Assembly (NCBI GenBank): GCA_963728965.1 | Contig: CAVSMH010000012.1 | Location: 806,001 to 870,000 of the forward strand | DNA length: 64,000 bases | From: DASQZT01 sp963728965 | GTDB taxonomy: Bacteria > Acidobacteriota > Terriglobia > Bryobacterales > Bryobacteraceae | Direction: 5' to 3' | Shown: piece by piece, positions 23,196-32,380 of the stretch | Position numbering within the stretch: position 1 is the stretch's first letter | How the letters are laid out: each line of letters starts with the position of its first letter | Program-made: the position numbers and the translations under genes | The notes under the pieces: generated by a model | What the model saw: only the letters and a program-made list of their open reading frames with translations | Databases searched by the model: none | Told to the model about the DNA's origin: nothing

Positions 23196-25847
23196 CTATC
23201 TGATCAACACGCAGGCGGTTCCGGATTTCGCATCACCGACCCGCAGGTCCAGCGGATAATACGGCACCGGAACCCCGGCCTGCGGCACCGAGGGCGCAAG
23301 ATCGGTGGGAAGCCGGACATTCACCTGCAGCCCGCCGGATACATATCCGGGCACCGCGCCGGCATAGGTCACTTCCAGCGCACGCGACCCGAAGGTGACC
23401 GAGACCGGCAGTGCCGGTACGGGCAATGGGGGCCCCAGGATGATCGTCCCATCGAGGACCGGCTGCGTCCACTCGCCAGCCCCGGTGGCGAACAGGGAAA
23501 CGATGGATCCGCGCGGCGCCGGATTGAAGTAGCCGTTCAGGCTGCCATCCTCATTGAGCGCCGCAGCCGAGGCGTAGGGGTAACAGAACGGCACGCCTCC
23601 CGTGATCCACTGCGGCGCTGCCGGCAAGGCCCTATACGTCACCGCACGGGAGCGGAGGCCCTCGACCTCCGCCTCGACCGAAACCACCGGCCTGGCTGCG
23701 ATCCTATACGGTGTCACCGCCGTGATGTTTCCGGAAGACACAGACAGCAGGGGCGCCGGAGTTCCGTCGAACAGCAGACGCGTTCCCGCGAGTGTGGTTG
23801 CCACGACGGTGGTCTCGGTGCTGTTTACGGAGCGCTCGGGCCCCAGGCGGGCCCCGGTGAAGCTCACGATTTCTCCTGGTGCCAGTGCGGCGGTCGCCGT
23901 CGTGAACGGGTTATTGGTGAAGGGGTTGCTCAGCGTGGGGCCGAGCGATGGCGCCAGTGGAAAGGGCGGCCCGCTCTGCGATAGCACGACGACGCTGCCC
24001 GCGGCCAGCCAGAGATCGCCGTTGCCGCCGGCGGCAATGCCGCGCCCGCCCGGCAAGGCTATGTTGTGAATCGTCCCGCCCGGATCCACCGTGTGCACCA
24101 CACTGTCGCCGATCAGAATACTGCCATCGCCATCCACCGCAATGCCCCACGGAAAATCCAGTTGGGCCGAAACCGCCGGAACACCGTCCTTCGTCACGCC
24201 GATGTCTCCGGTCCCCGCCACCCGTTCGATCGTTCCCGCCGGGGTAATGCGCCGCACCATGCGGGCCGAGGAGTCGGTGAACAGCAGGTTCCCGTTCCGG
24301 TCGAAGACCAGCGAGCGTGGATTGATGAGCTGCGCCTGAGTGGCCGGACCGCCATCCCCGCTCGAGCCAAACAGGTCCGTGCCGGCGATGGTTCGGATGA
24401 CGCCATCGGTGGTAACGCGGCGGATGCGATGGTTCGCCGAGTCGGCGATATAGAGATTGCCGGAAGAATCCACCGCCACGCCGTCCGGCAGGGCCAGCGA
24501 GGCCGAGGCGGCCGGCCCGCCATCGCCGGTGAATCCTGCCGTTCCGTTGCCCGCCACCGTCCGGATCACCCCGTCCACACCCACTTTGCGTATGCGGCTG
24601 TTCTGCTCGTCGGCGATGTAGAGGCTCCCGGCGTCGTCCAGCGCCAAACCGCTCGGGTAGGCGAGGCGAGCCGCGGTTGCCGGGCCCTCGTCGCCGCTGA
24701 ATCCCGCTTCGCCGTTGCCCGCGATCGTGGAGACGGTCCCGTCCGGCGCGATGCGCCGCACCATGTGCGCGGTCTGGTCCGAGAAGTAGGTGTTGCGGTT
24801 GGTATCGCGCACGATCCCGATGGCCGATCCGACCTGGGCCCAGGTGGAGGGCACGCCATCGCCGAAGCAGGGACACCCCGCCACCGAATGGATCACGCCG
24901 TTGGTATCGACCTTGCGCAGGCGCTGCCCGTCGGCAAGGTACAAATTGCCCCCTGGGTCCAGCGCCAGACCGTAGGGGCCGACCAGCCAGGCACTGAGCG
25001 CGGGACCGACATCGCCCCGATAAAGCGGCAAACGCGCGGCCCCGGCGATGGTATCGATGGATCCATCGGGAGCGAGCCGCCCTACCTGGTAGGCCTCCGC
25101 GAAGTAGAGATTGCCGGCGCGGTCCGCCGCCATGTCTCCCGCCCGCACCTGCGCCACGGTGGTGATGATGCCGGCCGGATCCACTTTGCGAATCCGCGCG
25201 GAGACGTCCGCGATGAAAAGGTTTCCCCGCCCGTCCACGGCGATGCGGGTGGCGCTGATTTCGGCCGCGGTGCCCGGGCCCCCATCGCCGCTGAGCCCCG
25301 GCTGTCCCGTGCCTGCGACGGTGGTGACGCTCCGGTCCGGCGCGATGCGGATGACCCGGGCTCCGGTCAGCGCGTAGACGTTGCCGGCCGCATCGACGGC
25401 AACACTGTTGGCCGGCGTGGCCGCGTAGAGCTCCACCAACCCGTCCGCGGATACGCGGTAGATTCCGCCGGTGCTCGTGCCGATAGGGACGCCGGCGGAG
25501 GCGACGAACAGGTTTCCCGCCGAATCGGTGGCCAGCGCGTTCGCATAACCGGTGGCTGCCAGGATCGCCGGAATGCGGTCGCCGGGCGCGACGATCGCGG
25601 CGCCGTACCCCATCACCGGCAGAGCTTCGCCCTCCGGAGTGAACTTCTGAATCACCTGAGAATCCGTGGCGTAGATGTTGCCAGCGGCGTCGGCGGCCAC
25701 CGAATAGAAAGAGCTCCCCGCAGTGAAAGCCGGGCCGTAGGGTGACGCCGCCGAGGGTCCGCCAGTGACGACGAACCGCGAATAGCCGGTCTGACCCCAA
25801 ACGGCAGCCGCGCAGAGCACCGCGGCCGCCAGCCTGGGGATATACAT
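23196..25847 (-). CDS. Secreted NHL-repeat beta-propeller protein with Solibacter-type C-terminal domain (second copy)
   Basis: This protein of about 883 residues has a signal peptide (LAAAVLCAAAVWGQTGYS) and more than ten NHL units of the type DGVIRTVAGNGTAGFTGDGG, GNLYIADSANHRIRRV, spanning roughly residues 40-640. A C-terminal domain follows that is typical of Solibacter secreted proteins (LAPGEIVSFTGARLGPE, then GSLNGYFNPAPRGSIVSLFA and PLPVSVTFGSRALEVTYAGA). The fold is one or two extracellular beta-propellers for protein or carbohydrate contact. The start at 25847 follows the stop of the upstream paralogue by only five bases, so they are one transcript; the open frame to 25904 overlaps that paralogue. 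Function beyond surface binding is not evident. Confidence 0.88.
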   Translation of the reverse strand: MYIPRLAAAVLCAAAVWGQTGYSRFVVTGGPSAASPYGPAFTAGSSFYSVAADAAGNIYATDSQVIQKFTPEGEALPVMGYGAAIVAPGDRIPAILAATGYANALATDSAGNLFVASAGVPIGTSTGGIYRVSADGLVELYAATPANSVAVDAAGNVYALTGARVIRIAPDRSVTTVAGTGQPGLSGDGGPGTAAEISATRIAVDGRGNLFIADVSARIRKVDPAGIITTVAQVRAGDMAADRAGNLYFAEAYQVGRLAPDGSIDTIAGAARLPLYRGDVGPALSAWLVGPYGLALDPGGNLYLADGQRLRKVDTNGVIHSVAGCPCFGDGVPSTWAQVGSAIGIVRDTNRNTYFSDQTAHMVRRIAPDGTVSTIAGNGEAGFSGDEGPATAARLAYPSGLALDDAGSLYIADEQNSRIRKVGVDGVIRTVAGNGTAGFTGDGGPAASASLALPDGVAVDSSGNLYIADSANHRIRRVTTDGVIRTIAGTDLFGSSGDGGPATQAQLINPRSLVFDRNGNLLFTDSSARMVRRITPAGTIERVAGTGDIGVTKDGVPAVSAQLDFPWGIAVDGDGSILIGDSVVHTVDPGGTIHNIALPGGRGIAAGGNGDLWLAAGSVVVLSQSGPPFPLAPSLGPTLSNPFTNNPFTTATAALAPGEIVSFTGARLGPERSVNSTETTVVATTLAGTRLLFDGTPAPLLSVSSGNITAVTPYRIAARPVVSVEAEVEGLRSRAVTYRALPAAPQWITGGVPFCYPYASAAALNEDGSLNGYFNPAPRGSIVSLFATGAGEWTQPVLDGTIILGPPLPVPALPVSVTFGSRALEVTYAGAVPGYVSGGLQVNVRLPTDLAPSVPQAGVPVPYYPLDLRVGDAKSGTACVLIR

Positions 25848-25852
25848 TCCGT

Positions 25853-28345
25853 TCACGGCGCCACCCACACGTAGATGGCCGATGCTTTGGCGTCGCCCAC
25901 CCACAGCACGGTCGAGCCGTTGGGATCGACGCCGGCCGGCACGCGCACGTTCACCTGAAACCCGCCTTCGAATCCGGGCGCAGGGCCGGCGTAAGTGATT
26001 TCCGCGGGCTGGCCGCCCATGGTGACGGCAACGGGCAATGCGACCACCTCGCCGCCTCCCGTCCCGAAAAGCGCGACGACCGATCCCGACCGCGCCGGGT
26101 TGCCCGGCCCGTTCCGCGTCCCGTCCTGATTGATGGCCGCTGCGACGTTGGCATAGGACCGGAACAATTCGGGCACGGAGGGCAGCACTGCCACAATCTC
26201 TCGATTCGAGCGGACGCCGTTCACCTCCACCGTCACTCCCAGGGTAGCCCTGCCGGCAATGGAGAACGGCGCGATAGCGGTCACCTGGTCCGGACGCACC
26301 GCGAGCACCGGCGCCGCCACACCGTCGAACAGCACACGTGTTCCCGCGGGGTCCGACCCGAGGCGGCTGCCCGGAATGGTGACGATCTCACCGGGCGCGA
26401 CAGCTGCCGAGGGGTAGTTCGACAGCGGATAGAGGTCGCTTATAGCGGCATTGGCGATGCGCTGCGGCCGGATGACCGGCGGCAGCGGAAAGGGCGGCGC
26501 ACCGCGGGTCGCCAACGCAACAGTGTTGCCGGTGGCGAGCCACAGGTTGCCATTGCTCTCCACCGCCAGCCCTTTCGCCGTGCCATAACCGATCGTCAGA
26601 ATGGTCCCGCTCCGATCGACTTCTCGGATCGAATACCCGTCCCCGATATAGATGTTGCCGGCGCTGTCCACGGCGATTCCCCAGGGAAGGTCCATCTGGG
26701 CATCGACTGCCGGGCCGCCATCCCCGCCCTGGCCCTGCTGTCCGGTGCCGGCGACGCGCTCGATGATCCCCGCTGGTGTGATGCGGCGCACCACGCGAGC
26801 CGACGAGTCGGTAATCAGCAGGTTGCCCGCCGGATCGATCGCCAGCGCGCGCGGGTTGATGAAATGCGCCAGCGCCGCAGGTCCGCCGTCTCCGTCCGCG
26901 CCGATCGGATCCGACCCCGCAATCGTGTGCATGATCCCGTCGGGCGTCACTTTGCGGATGCGATGGCTGGCCGTGTCGGCGATGTACAGGTTGCCCGCCG
27001 CGTCCACCGCCACGCCGTCGGGCAGGCCCAGCGAAGCCGCTGGAGCCGGCCCCCCATCGCCTGCAAACTTTCCTTCGCCGTTCCCGGCGACGGTTTGGAT
27101 CATTCCATCGGGACTGACTTTGCGAATGCGGTTGTTCTGCTCGTCGGCGATGTAGAGGTTGCCGGCCGAATCCATGGCCAGACCGGTTGGATACGAGAGA
27201 CGCGCCTCTCGGGCGGGGCCGCCATCGCCGCCGAATCCGGGGTCGCCGTTGCCGGCCACGGTCGCCAGCGTGCCATCCGGCGCAACGCGGCGCACCATGC
27301 TCGACGCCGGGTCGGAGAAGTAGGTATTGCCCGCCGCGTCGCGCGCCAGGCCCGCCGTCGATGCGACCCGCCCCCACACCGCCGATCCTCCATCGCCTCC
27401 GCAGACGCAGCCTGCCACCGTGTGCAGAACGCCGGCGGCGTCCAACATCCGCAGCCCCGTCGATCCGGCAAGGTACAGGTTTCCGGCAGCATCCACGGCC
27501 AGCCCTCCGGCAAAGCCCGCCGCCTGGGCAACGGTATCGATGGCGCCGTCGGGCGACAGGCGCTTCACGATGCTGGAACTCCACTGCACGAAATATACGT
27601 TTCCGCGGGAGTCGGCCGCCAGACGGTAGGGGCTCGGCACCTCCGCCGCCGTCGTAATGGTGCCGTTCCGATCCACCTTGCGGATGCGATTGTTATTGGT
27701 GTCGGCGATCCAGAGATCGCCCTCGGGATCCAGAGCGATTCCATACGCGACGTTGAGCCGCGCGGCCGTGGCCGCACCGCCATCGCCGCTGAATCCAGCC
27801 TCTCCGGTTCCGGCGATCGGGGTGATCGTTCCGTCCGGCGCGACCCGCACCACCTGGGTTCCTTTTACCAGCGCGTACAGATGGTCCGCGGGATCGATAG
27901 CGAGGCTGGTGACCGATAGCGAAGCGTACAGCTCGATGAGCCTGTCCGGCGTGATGCGGTAAAGGCCGTAATAGCCGCCGATGAAGAGATTGCCATGCGA
28001 ATCCTCCGCCATGTCGCTCACTGCGGGTGCGGTCAACAAGGCCCAGGTGCGCTCGCCTGACTGCACGGTCGCGCTGCCGTAGCCCGTCACGGGGATCATG
28101 TCGCCTTGCGGCGTAATTCTCTGCACTCCGTAATCGGCGTTTACGTAGAGAGTTCCGGTGCGGCCGACCGCTACTCCGCTGAAATAGCTGCCCGAGGTGA
28201 ATGCGGGTTCGAACAGCGGATAGTCGAAGGTAGGGCCGAGCCGATACGTCCAAGGAATCAGCTCGTAATAGGAATAACCGGTCTGCGCCAGTCCGGCCGC
28301 CGCCCAAGCGAGGTATGCCAGCGGCACGATGGCTGTGGGTCTCAC
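25853..28345 (-). CDS. Secreted NHL-repeat beta-propeller protein with Solibacter-type C-terminal domain (first copy)
   Basis: This 830-residue protein is a tandem paralogue of the downstream gene. It starts with the signal peptide IVPLAYLAWAAAGLAQTGYS and has repeats such as ITPIAGTGEAGFSGDGGAAT and GDLWIADTNNNRIRKV through about residue 590. Its C-terminal domain (VAPGEIVTIPGSRLGSD, NPARSGSVVALFGTGGGEVV, LPVAVTMGGQPAEITYAGPA) matches the same position in its neighbour. It lacks one segment found in the second copy near VNSTETTVVATTLAG. An exported adhesive or scaffold role is an inference from the fold. Confidence 0.88.
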   Translation of the reverse strand: MRPTAIVPLAYLAWAAAGLAQTGYSYYELIPWTYRLGPTFDYPLFEPAFTSGSYFSGVAVGRTGTLYVNADYGVQRITPQGDMIPVTGYGSATVQSGERTWALLTAPAVSDMAEDSHGNLFIGGYYGLYRITPDRLIELYASLSVTSLAIDPADHLYALVKGTQVVRVAPDGTITPIAGTGEAGFSGDGGAATAARLNVAYGIALDPEGDLWIADTNNNRIRKVDRNGTITTAAEVPSPYRLAADSRGNVYFVQWSSSIVKRLSPDGAIDTVAQAAGFAGGLAVDAAGNLYLAGSTGLRMLDAAGVLHTVAGCVCGGDGGSAVWGRVASTAGLARDAAGNTYFSDPASSMVRRVAPDGTLATVAGNGDPGFGGDGGPAREARLSYPTGLAMDSAGNLYIADEQNNRIRKVSPDGMIQTVAGNGEGKFAGDGGPAPAASLGLPDGVAVDAAGNLYIADTASHRIRKVTPDGIMHTIAGSDPIGADGDGGPAALAHFINPRALAIDPAGNLLITDSSARVVRRITPAGIIERVAGTGQQGQGGDGGPAVDAQMDLPWGIAVDSAGNIYIGDGYSIREVDRSGTILTIGYGTAKGLAVESNGNLWLATGNTVALATRGAPPFPLPPVIRPQRIANAAISDLYPLSNYPSAAVAPGEIVTIPGSRLGSDPAGTRVLFDGVAAPVLAVRPDQVTAIAPFSIAGRATLGVTVEVNGVRSNREIVAVLPSVPELFRSYANVAAAINQDGTRNGPGNPARSGSVVALFGTGGGEVVALPVAVTMGGQPAEITYAGPAPGFEGGFQVNVRVPAGVDPNGSTVLWVGDAKASAIYVWVAP

Positions 28346-28387
28346 TGCATTTCAAAGACTCGCCGGGTAGGCCCTTCCACTACACCC

Positions 28388-30118
28388 TTACTGCACCGTA
28401 ATCCATTGCGGCATGATCCGCAGCAGCCCGCCTTTCATCCACGCGTGAAACGGCACGTGCCCGAACACCTGGGCGAGCTTCGTTTCCAGCACATCCTCGC
28501 TCGAGGAGCGTTTGAAGAGCACGTCCAGAATGCTGCGCCGCGGCGGGTACACCATCACGGTCACTTGTTCCTGGGCGGGAATATTGGCTTTCTGCTTCAG
28601 GAGCTCGAGCGCCTTATCGATGCCGCCCAATTCGTCCACCAGGCCATTGCCGGTGGCTTGCGACCCGAGCCACACACGTCCTTGCGCCACCGGCAGAATC
28701 TGGGCCGGAGTCTTGTGGCGCGCGTCGGCCACTTTCTGCACGAAATCCTCATAACTCTCTTCGATGCCCGCGCGCAATTTATCCCGTTCCTCGGCAGTGA
28801 GCGGCGTGTACAGCGAGTCGATATCGGCGCGCTTTCCACGTTGAATGGAGTCCTCGCTGATTCCCAGCTTCTCGAACAGGCCGCGCAGCACGGGCTTGCC
28901 GAACACCACGCCGATCGAGCCGGTGAGCGTGCCCGGATAGGCGACGATCGGGTTGCCGGTCATGGCCATGTAGTATCCACCCGAGGCGGCGACGTCGGAC
29001 ATCGAAATCACCAGCGGTTTTTTCTTGGCGAGCAGGTTCATCTGGCGCCAGATCTCGTCCGACGCCGTCACCTCGCCGCCCGGCGAATCGATGCGCACCA
29101 CCACACCCTTGATCGAGGAATCGCCTTCCACTTCTTTCAACAGCTTGTTGAACCCGTAGGAGGTGAGGCTGGATTCGTCCGCCCCATTGTCGTCGGGGCT
29201 GCCGCGAATGATGTCGCCCTCGCCCACGATCATCGCTACACGGCTCTTGCCCTGGATGCCGGCGGCCGCCGACGGGACCCGCAGGTACTTCCCGAGCGAC
29301 ACCTTCACCGGCTCACTCTGGAGATGCAGCGCGCTCTTCAATTCGCCGTACACCTGGTCTTCGAACCGCAGGGCGTCCACCAGCCCGGCCTGCCGCGCCC
29401 CGGTGGCCGTGAACGGCCCCTGGTCGATGATCGAGCGCACTTCCTCCGGCGATTTCTTCCGTGCCGCAGCGATCCGGTCCACCAGGTTGCCGTAGAGGTT
29501 GTCCACCAGGCTGTTCATCACCTCCCGCGTCTCCGGACTCATATCGGTGCGCGTGAACATGTCGCCGAAGTCTTTGTACTTCCCCACGTGCTCCACTTCC
29601 ACGGTGACACCCAGCTTGTCGAGCGACTTTTTGAAGAACAGGAGCTCGGCCCGCAACCCTTTGAGCATCAGGGGATCGGAAGGCCCGAGATAGATGCGGT
29701 CGGCGGCGGTGGCCACGTAGTAGTCGCGGCCGCTGGGATTGCGCAGGTAAGCGTAGACCGGCTTGCCGGACTTGCGGAACTGCTCCACGTCGGCGCGAAA
29801 CTCCTCCATCTTGGCCCAGCCCGAGGACAGCCCCTCCGGTTCCAGGACAATGGCCTTGATGTGACTGTCGGCGGCGGCCTTTTTCAGGTTGAGCCACACG
29901 TTAGTCACGGTGACCGCCGGGCCGCCTCCGCCCAGAAAAGCGGGGAGCTCGACCGGCGGCTTCTCGGGAATATCGCCCGAGAGGCGCATCACCAGCACCG
30001 AATTGTCGGCGATCTCCGGCGGCTTCTCGCGGAAACGCAGCAGCGCAAAAAACACCAGCACGATCGAGAGCACCACGACCACCACACCGGTGACCAGGCC
30101 AATGAAGAACTTCGCCAT
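28388..30118 (-). CDS. sppA: Signal peptide peptidase SppA, long (67-kDa) type
   Basis: This 576-residue membrane protease has an N-terminal anchor (FIGLVTGVVVVVLSIVLVFF) and two S49 domains. The general-base lysine lies in HVGKYKDFGDMF near residue 181, equivalent to Lys209 of E. coli SppA, and the nucleophile serine is in SDVAASGGYYMA near residue 378. SPGGEVTASDEIW is the neighbouring conserved loop. It degrades cleaved signal peptides in the membrane, and the length matches the tandem-domain E. coli enzyme. The ATG at 30118 begins the anchor; the reading frame continues upstream through murB antisense. It is divergent from murB with a 72-base spacer. Confidence 0.95.
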   Translation of the reverse strand: MAKFFIGLVTGVVVVVLSIVLVFFALLRFREKPPEIADNSVLVMRLSGDIPEKPPVELPAFLGGGGPAVTVTNVWLNLKKAAADSHIKAIVLEPEGLSSGWAKMEEFRADVEQFRKSGKPVYAYLRNPSGRDYYVATAADRIYLGPSDPLMLKGLRAELLFFKKSLDKLGVTVEVEHVGKYKDFGDMFTRTDMSPETREVMNSLVDNLYGNLVDRIAAARKKSPEEVRSIIDQGPFTATGARQAGLVDALRFEDQVYGELKSALHLQSEPVKVSLGKYLRVPSAAAGIQGKSRVAMIVGEGDIIRGSPDDNGADESSLTSYGFNKLLKEVEGDSSIKGVVVRIDSPGGEVTASDEIWRQMNLLAKKKPLVISMSDVAASGGYYMAMTGNPIVAYPGTLTGSIGVVFGKPVLRGLFEKLGISEDSIQRGKRADIDSLYTPLTAEERDKLRAGIEESYEDFVQKVADARHKTPAQILPVAQGRVWLGSQATGNGLVDELGGIDKALELLKQKANIPAQEQVTVMVYPPRRSILDVLFKRSSSEDVLETKLAQVFGHVPFHAWMKGGLLRIMPQWITVQ

Positions 30119-30177
30119 ATTACTTCGATCGTAGCGCGGCGCTTCCCCGTGGTTGGGGTGATTCCGGCCCCCTCTTC

Positions 30178-30183
30178 TATAAT
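30178..30183 (+). promoter_or_regulatory. -10 box of the murB promoter, seven bases before the start codon
   Basis: A perfect TATAAT lies at 30178-30183, with a weak -35 candidate TTGGGG at 30153-30158 (19-base spacer). Transcription should start at or next to the murB ATG (30191), so the transcript would carry no normal leader. The GAGGTG touching the ATG is too close to act as a usual ribosome site. Confidence 0.55.
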
Positions 30184-30190
30184 TGAGGTG

Positions 30191-31153
30191 ATGCTGAACA
30201 CGGAAGAGGCGCGCGCCCGCCTCGCCGGGATCCCCAACCTCACGGTTTCCACCGGCACGCCGCTTTCGCTTTACACTCGCTTCGGTATCGGCGGGCCCGC
30301 CGACCTGTATGCCGAAACCGGCAGCGTGGAGGCGTTCATTGCCGCGGTGGCGGCGGCGCGCGGCACCGGCATCGAAACGACGGTGATCGGCAACGGCACC
30401 AACCTCATCGTTTCCGACCGGGGCTATCGCGGCATCATCCTGCGCTTTCGCGCCGACCGCCTTTGGGCCGCCAACAACCGCGTGATCGCCGATGCCGGCG
30501 CGGTGTTGCAAGATCTGGTCGATTTCACCATCGCGCGCGGCCTCCAGGGGCTCGAAACCCTGTCTGGCATTCCCGGTTCGGTGGGCGCCGCGATCTACGG
30601 CAACGCCGGCGCTTACGGGCACTCCATTGCGGAGCGCGTAATCAAAGTCCGCTTCTTCGACGGGGAAACCTGCCGGGCGTTCGACCCGGAGCAGTGCGCG
30701 TTCCAATATCGCGAAAGCATCTTCAAGCGCCACAAAGAGTGGATCATCTTTTCTACCGAACTGCTGCTCGAACCGGCCGACGCCGCGGTGCTGCGTCGTG
30801 CCGCCGACGAGATTCTGGCGGTCCGCAATGAGAAGTTCCCGGTGACCATGAAGTGCGCCGGCAGCATTTTCAAGAACCTGCTGGTGCGCGATCTGCCGGC
30901 CGCCGTGACGGCCCAGGTTCCCGCTTCGGCGGTGCGCGAGGGTAAGGTGCCCGCCGCCTGGTTTCTCGAGCAAGTGGGCGCCAAGGGAAGCGAGCGCGGA
31001 GACATCCACGTGGCCACCTATCACGCCAACCTGATTTACAATGCCGGCGCCGGGACCGCGGCCGACCTCTGCGCCCTGATCCAGGAGCTGAAGGCCCGCG
31101 TTCGCGCGCGATTCGGCATCGAATTGGAAGAAGAGGTGCAGTACGTGGGTTAG
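30191..31153 (+). CDS. murB: UDP-N-acetylenolpyruvoylglucosamine reductase
   Basis: This 320-residue flavoenzyme reduces UDP-GlcNAc-enolpyruvate to UDP-MurNAc with NADPH in peptidoglycan precursor synthesis. FAD-site motifs are YTRFGIGGPADLY, TVIGNGTNLIVSD, and LSGIPGSVGAAIYGNAGAYG. The catalytic arginine is in FQYRESIFK (near 172) and the proton-donor serine in KCAGSIFKN (near 224); the terminal glutamates in LEEEVQYVG match the third catalytic position of type II MurB. It is a type II enzyme because it lacks the type I tyrosine-loop insertion. It is divergent from sppA and followed closely by the ankyrin gene. Confidence 0.96.
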   Translation: MLNTEEARARLAGIPNLTVSTGTPLSLYTRFGIGGPADLYAETGSVEAFIAAVAAARGTGIETTVIGNGTNLIVSDRGYRGIILRFRADRLWAANNRVIADAGAVLQDLVDFTIARGLQGLETLSGIPGSVGAAIYGNAGAYGHSIAERVIKVRFFDGETCRAFDPEQCAFQYRESIFKRHKEWIIFSTELLLEPADAAVLRRAADEILAVRNEKFPVTMKCAGSIFKNLLVRDLPAAVTAQVPASAVREGKVPAAWFLEQVGAKGSERGDIHVATYHANLIYNAGAGTAADLCALIQELKARVRARFGIELEEEVQYVG

Positions 31154-31187
31154 ACGCCTCTGCGCCGCACTCCCCCTCGCCCTATGC

Positions 31188-32354
31188 TTGTGTGCCGCCG
31201 ACCTGCACCAGGCCGTTCAATCCGGCAACCTCGATCAGGTCGCTCAGCAGGTCGCGGCCGGCGCGGACGTCAACCAGCGGGACAGCCTGGGAGCCACGCC
31301 CCTGCACGATGCCGCCTGGAGCGGCAATGTGGCGATCGCGGCCTTCCTCATCGAACACGGCGCCAATGTCAACGCGCCCCATTCCGAAGGCGGCTCCACG
31401 CCCCTGGCGTATGCCGTCATCAAGAACGAGCTGCCGGTGATCGAACTGCTCCTGGCCCATGGTGCGGACGTGAAAGCGGCCGACCGGTCGGGGGGCACCC
31501 CGTTACAGCTTGCCGTGGCCCGCGGATATGCCCGCGCGGCCGAATTGCTGGTCGCCAAGGGCGCGGATGTGAACGCGCGCGACAAGGCCGGCTCTTCCGC
31601 ACTCGACGAAGCGGCGGAGCGCGGGTACCGCGCCATCGCCGAAATGCTGATCGCGCACGGAGCGCGGGCCGACGAGGAGAACCCCGAGACGGGGGCCACC
31701 CCCTTGAACGAAGCCGCCGCCAAGGGCCACCGGGAGACGGTTCAACTGCTGTTGGACAAGGGCGCCGACCGGAACCGGCGCGACCGTAACGGCGCTACCC
31801 CGCTCGAAAATGCGGCGCGCGGACGCCACGCCGATGTGGTCGAGCTGCTGCTGGGGAATGACGCCTCCGGATCGGCCGGCGCCCTGTTGCGCGAAGCCGC
31901 CCTAAAGGGACAGGCCGATATTGCCGATCTGTTGATTGCGAAGGGGGCGAAGGTAGATGCCCGGGATGCCTCCGGCGCTACTCCGCTTCACCAGGCTGCC
32001 TTGAAAGGCAGTCTGGCGGTGGCCAGGCTGTTGCTGGAGCATGGGGCCGCCGTGGATGCCCGCGATGGCGATGGCGCCACCCCGCTGCTGGTGGCGGCTG
32101 TCAGTGGCCAGCGCGAAGTGGCGCTCCTCCTGCTTGACCACGGCGCCGATCGCGAGGCCCGCGAACGCGAAACGGGAAACACTCCGCTCTACCAGGCGGC
32201 GGCCTGGGGACGGACCGCGGTGGTTGAACTGCTGATCGCCCGAGGTGCGGATGTCAATGCCAAAAACAATTCCGGCAGTACGCCCCTGGCGGCTGCCACG
32301 ACCAACGGCTTTCCCGACATCGCCCGGATCCTGAAAGACCACGGCGCCCGCTAA
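31188..32354 (+). CDS. Ankyrin-repeat protein, start uncertain
   Basis: From the TTG at 31188 the product has 388 residues, nearly all of them ankyrin repeats of about 33 residues (for example GATPLHDAAWSGNVAIAAFL and GATPLHQAALKGSLAVARLL), eleven or so in a row. Such proteins are protein-binding scaffolds. The start is a problem: the in-frame codons just upstream (31149-31187) read VRRLCAALPLALC, a good secretion signal, yet no ATG, GTG, TTG or CTG occurs between the in-frame stop at 31089 and 31188. Either initiation uses a rare codon, or a base is wrong, or the protein is cytoplasmic. It lies 34 bases after murB and 26 before the sensor kinase gene, so joint transcription is likely. Confidence 0.85.
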   Translation: MCAADLHQAVQSGNLDQVAQQVAAGADVNQRDSLGATPLHDAAWSGNVAIAAFLIEHGANVNAPHSEGGSTPLAYAVIKNELPVIELLLAHGADVKAADRSGGTPLQLAVARGYARAAELLVAKGADVNARDKAGSSALDEAAERGYRAIAEMLIAHGARADEENPETGATPLNEAAAKGHRETVQLLLDKGADRNRRDRNGATPLENAARGRHADVVELLLGNDASGSAGALLREAALKGQADIADLLIAKGAKVDARDASGATPLHQAALKGSLAVARLLLEHGAAVDARDGDGATPLLVAAVSGQREVALLLLDHGADREARERETGNTPLYQAAAWGRTAVVELLIARGADVNAKNNSGSTPLAAATTNGFPDIARILKDHGAR

Positions 32355-32380
32355 CGCCGCGGCGGAATTGCAGCCCCACC

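Noticed and set aside
24066..25745. 559-codon open frame opposite the NHL gene
   Set aside because: Periodic because the NHL repeats are periodic; no signal, no motif. Shadow.
28106..30190. Very long plus-strand open frame running into murB (1015 codons in all)
   Set aside because: The part before 30191 is antisense to sppA, which has clear catalytic motifs; only the last 320 residues match a protein family (MurB).
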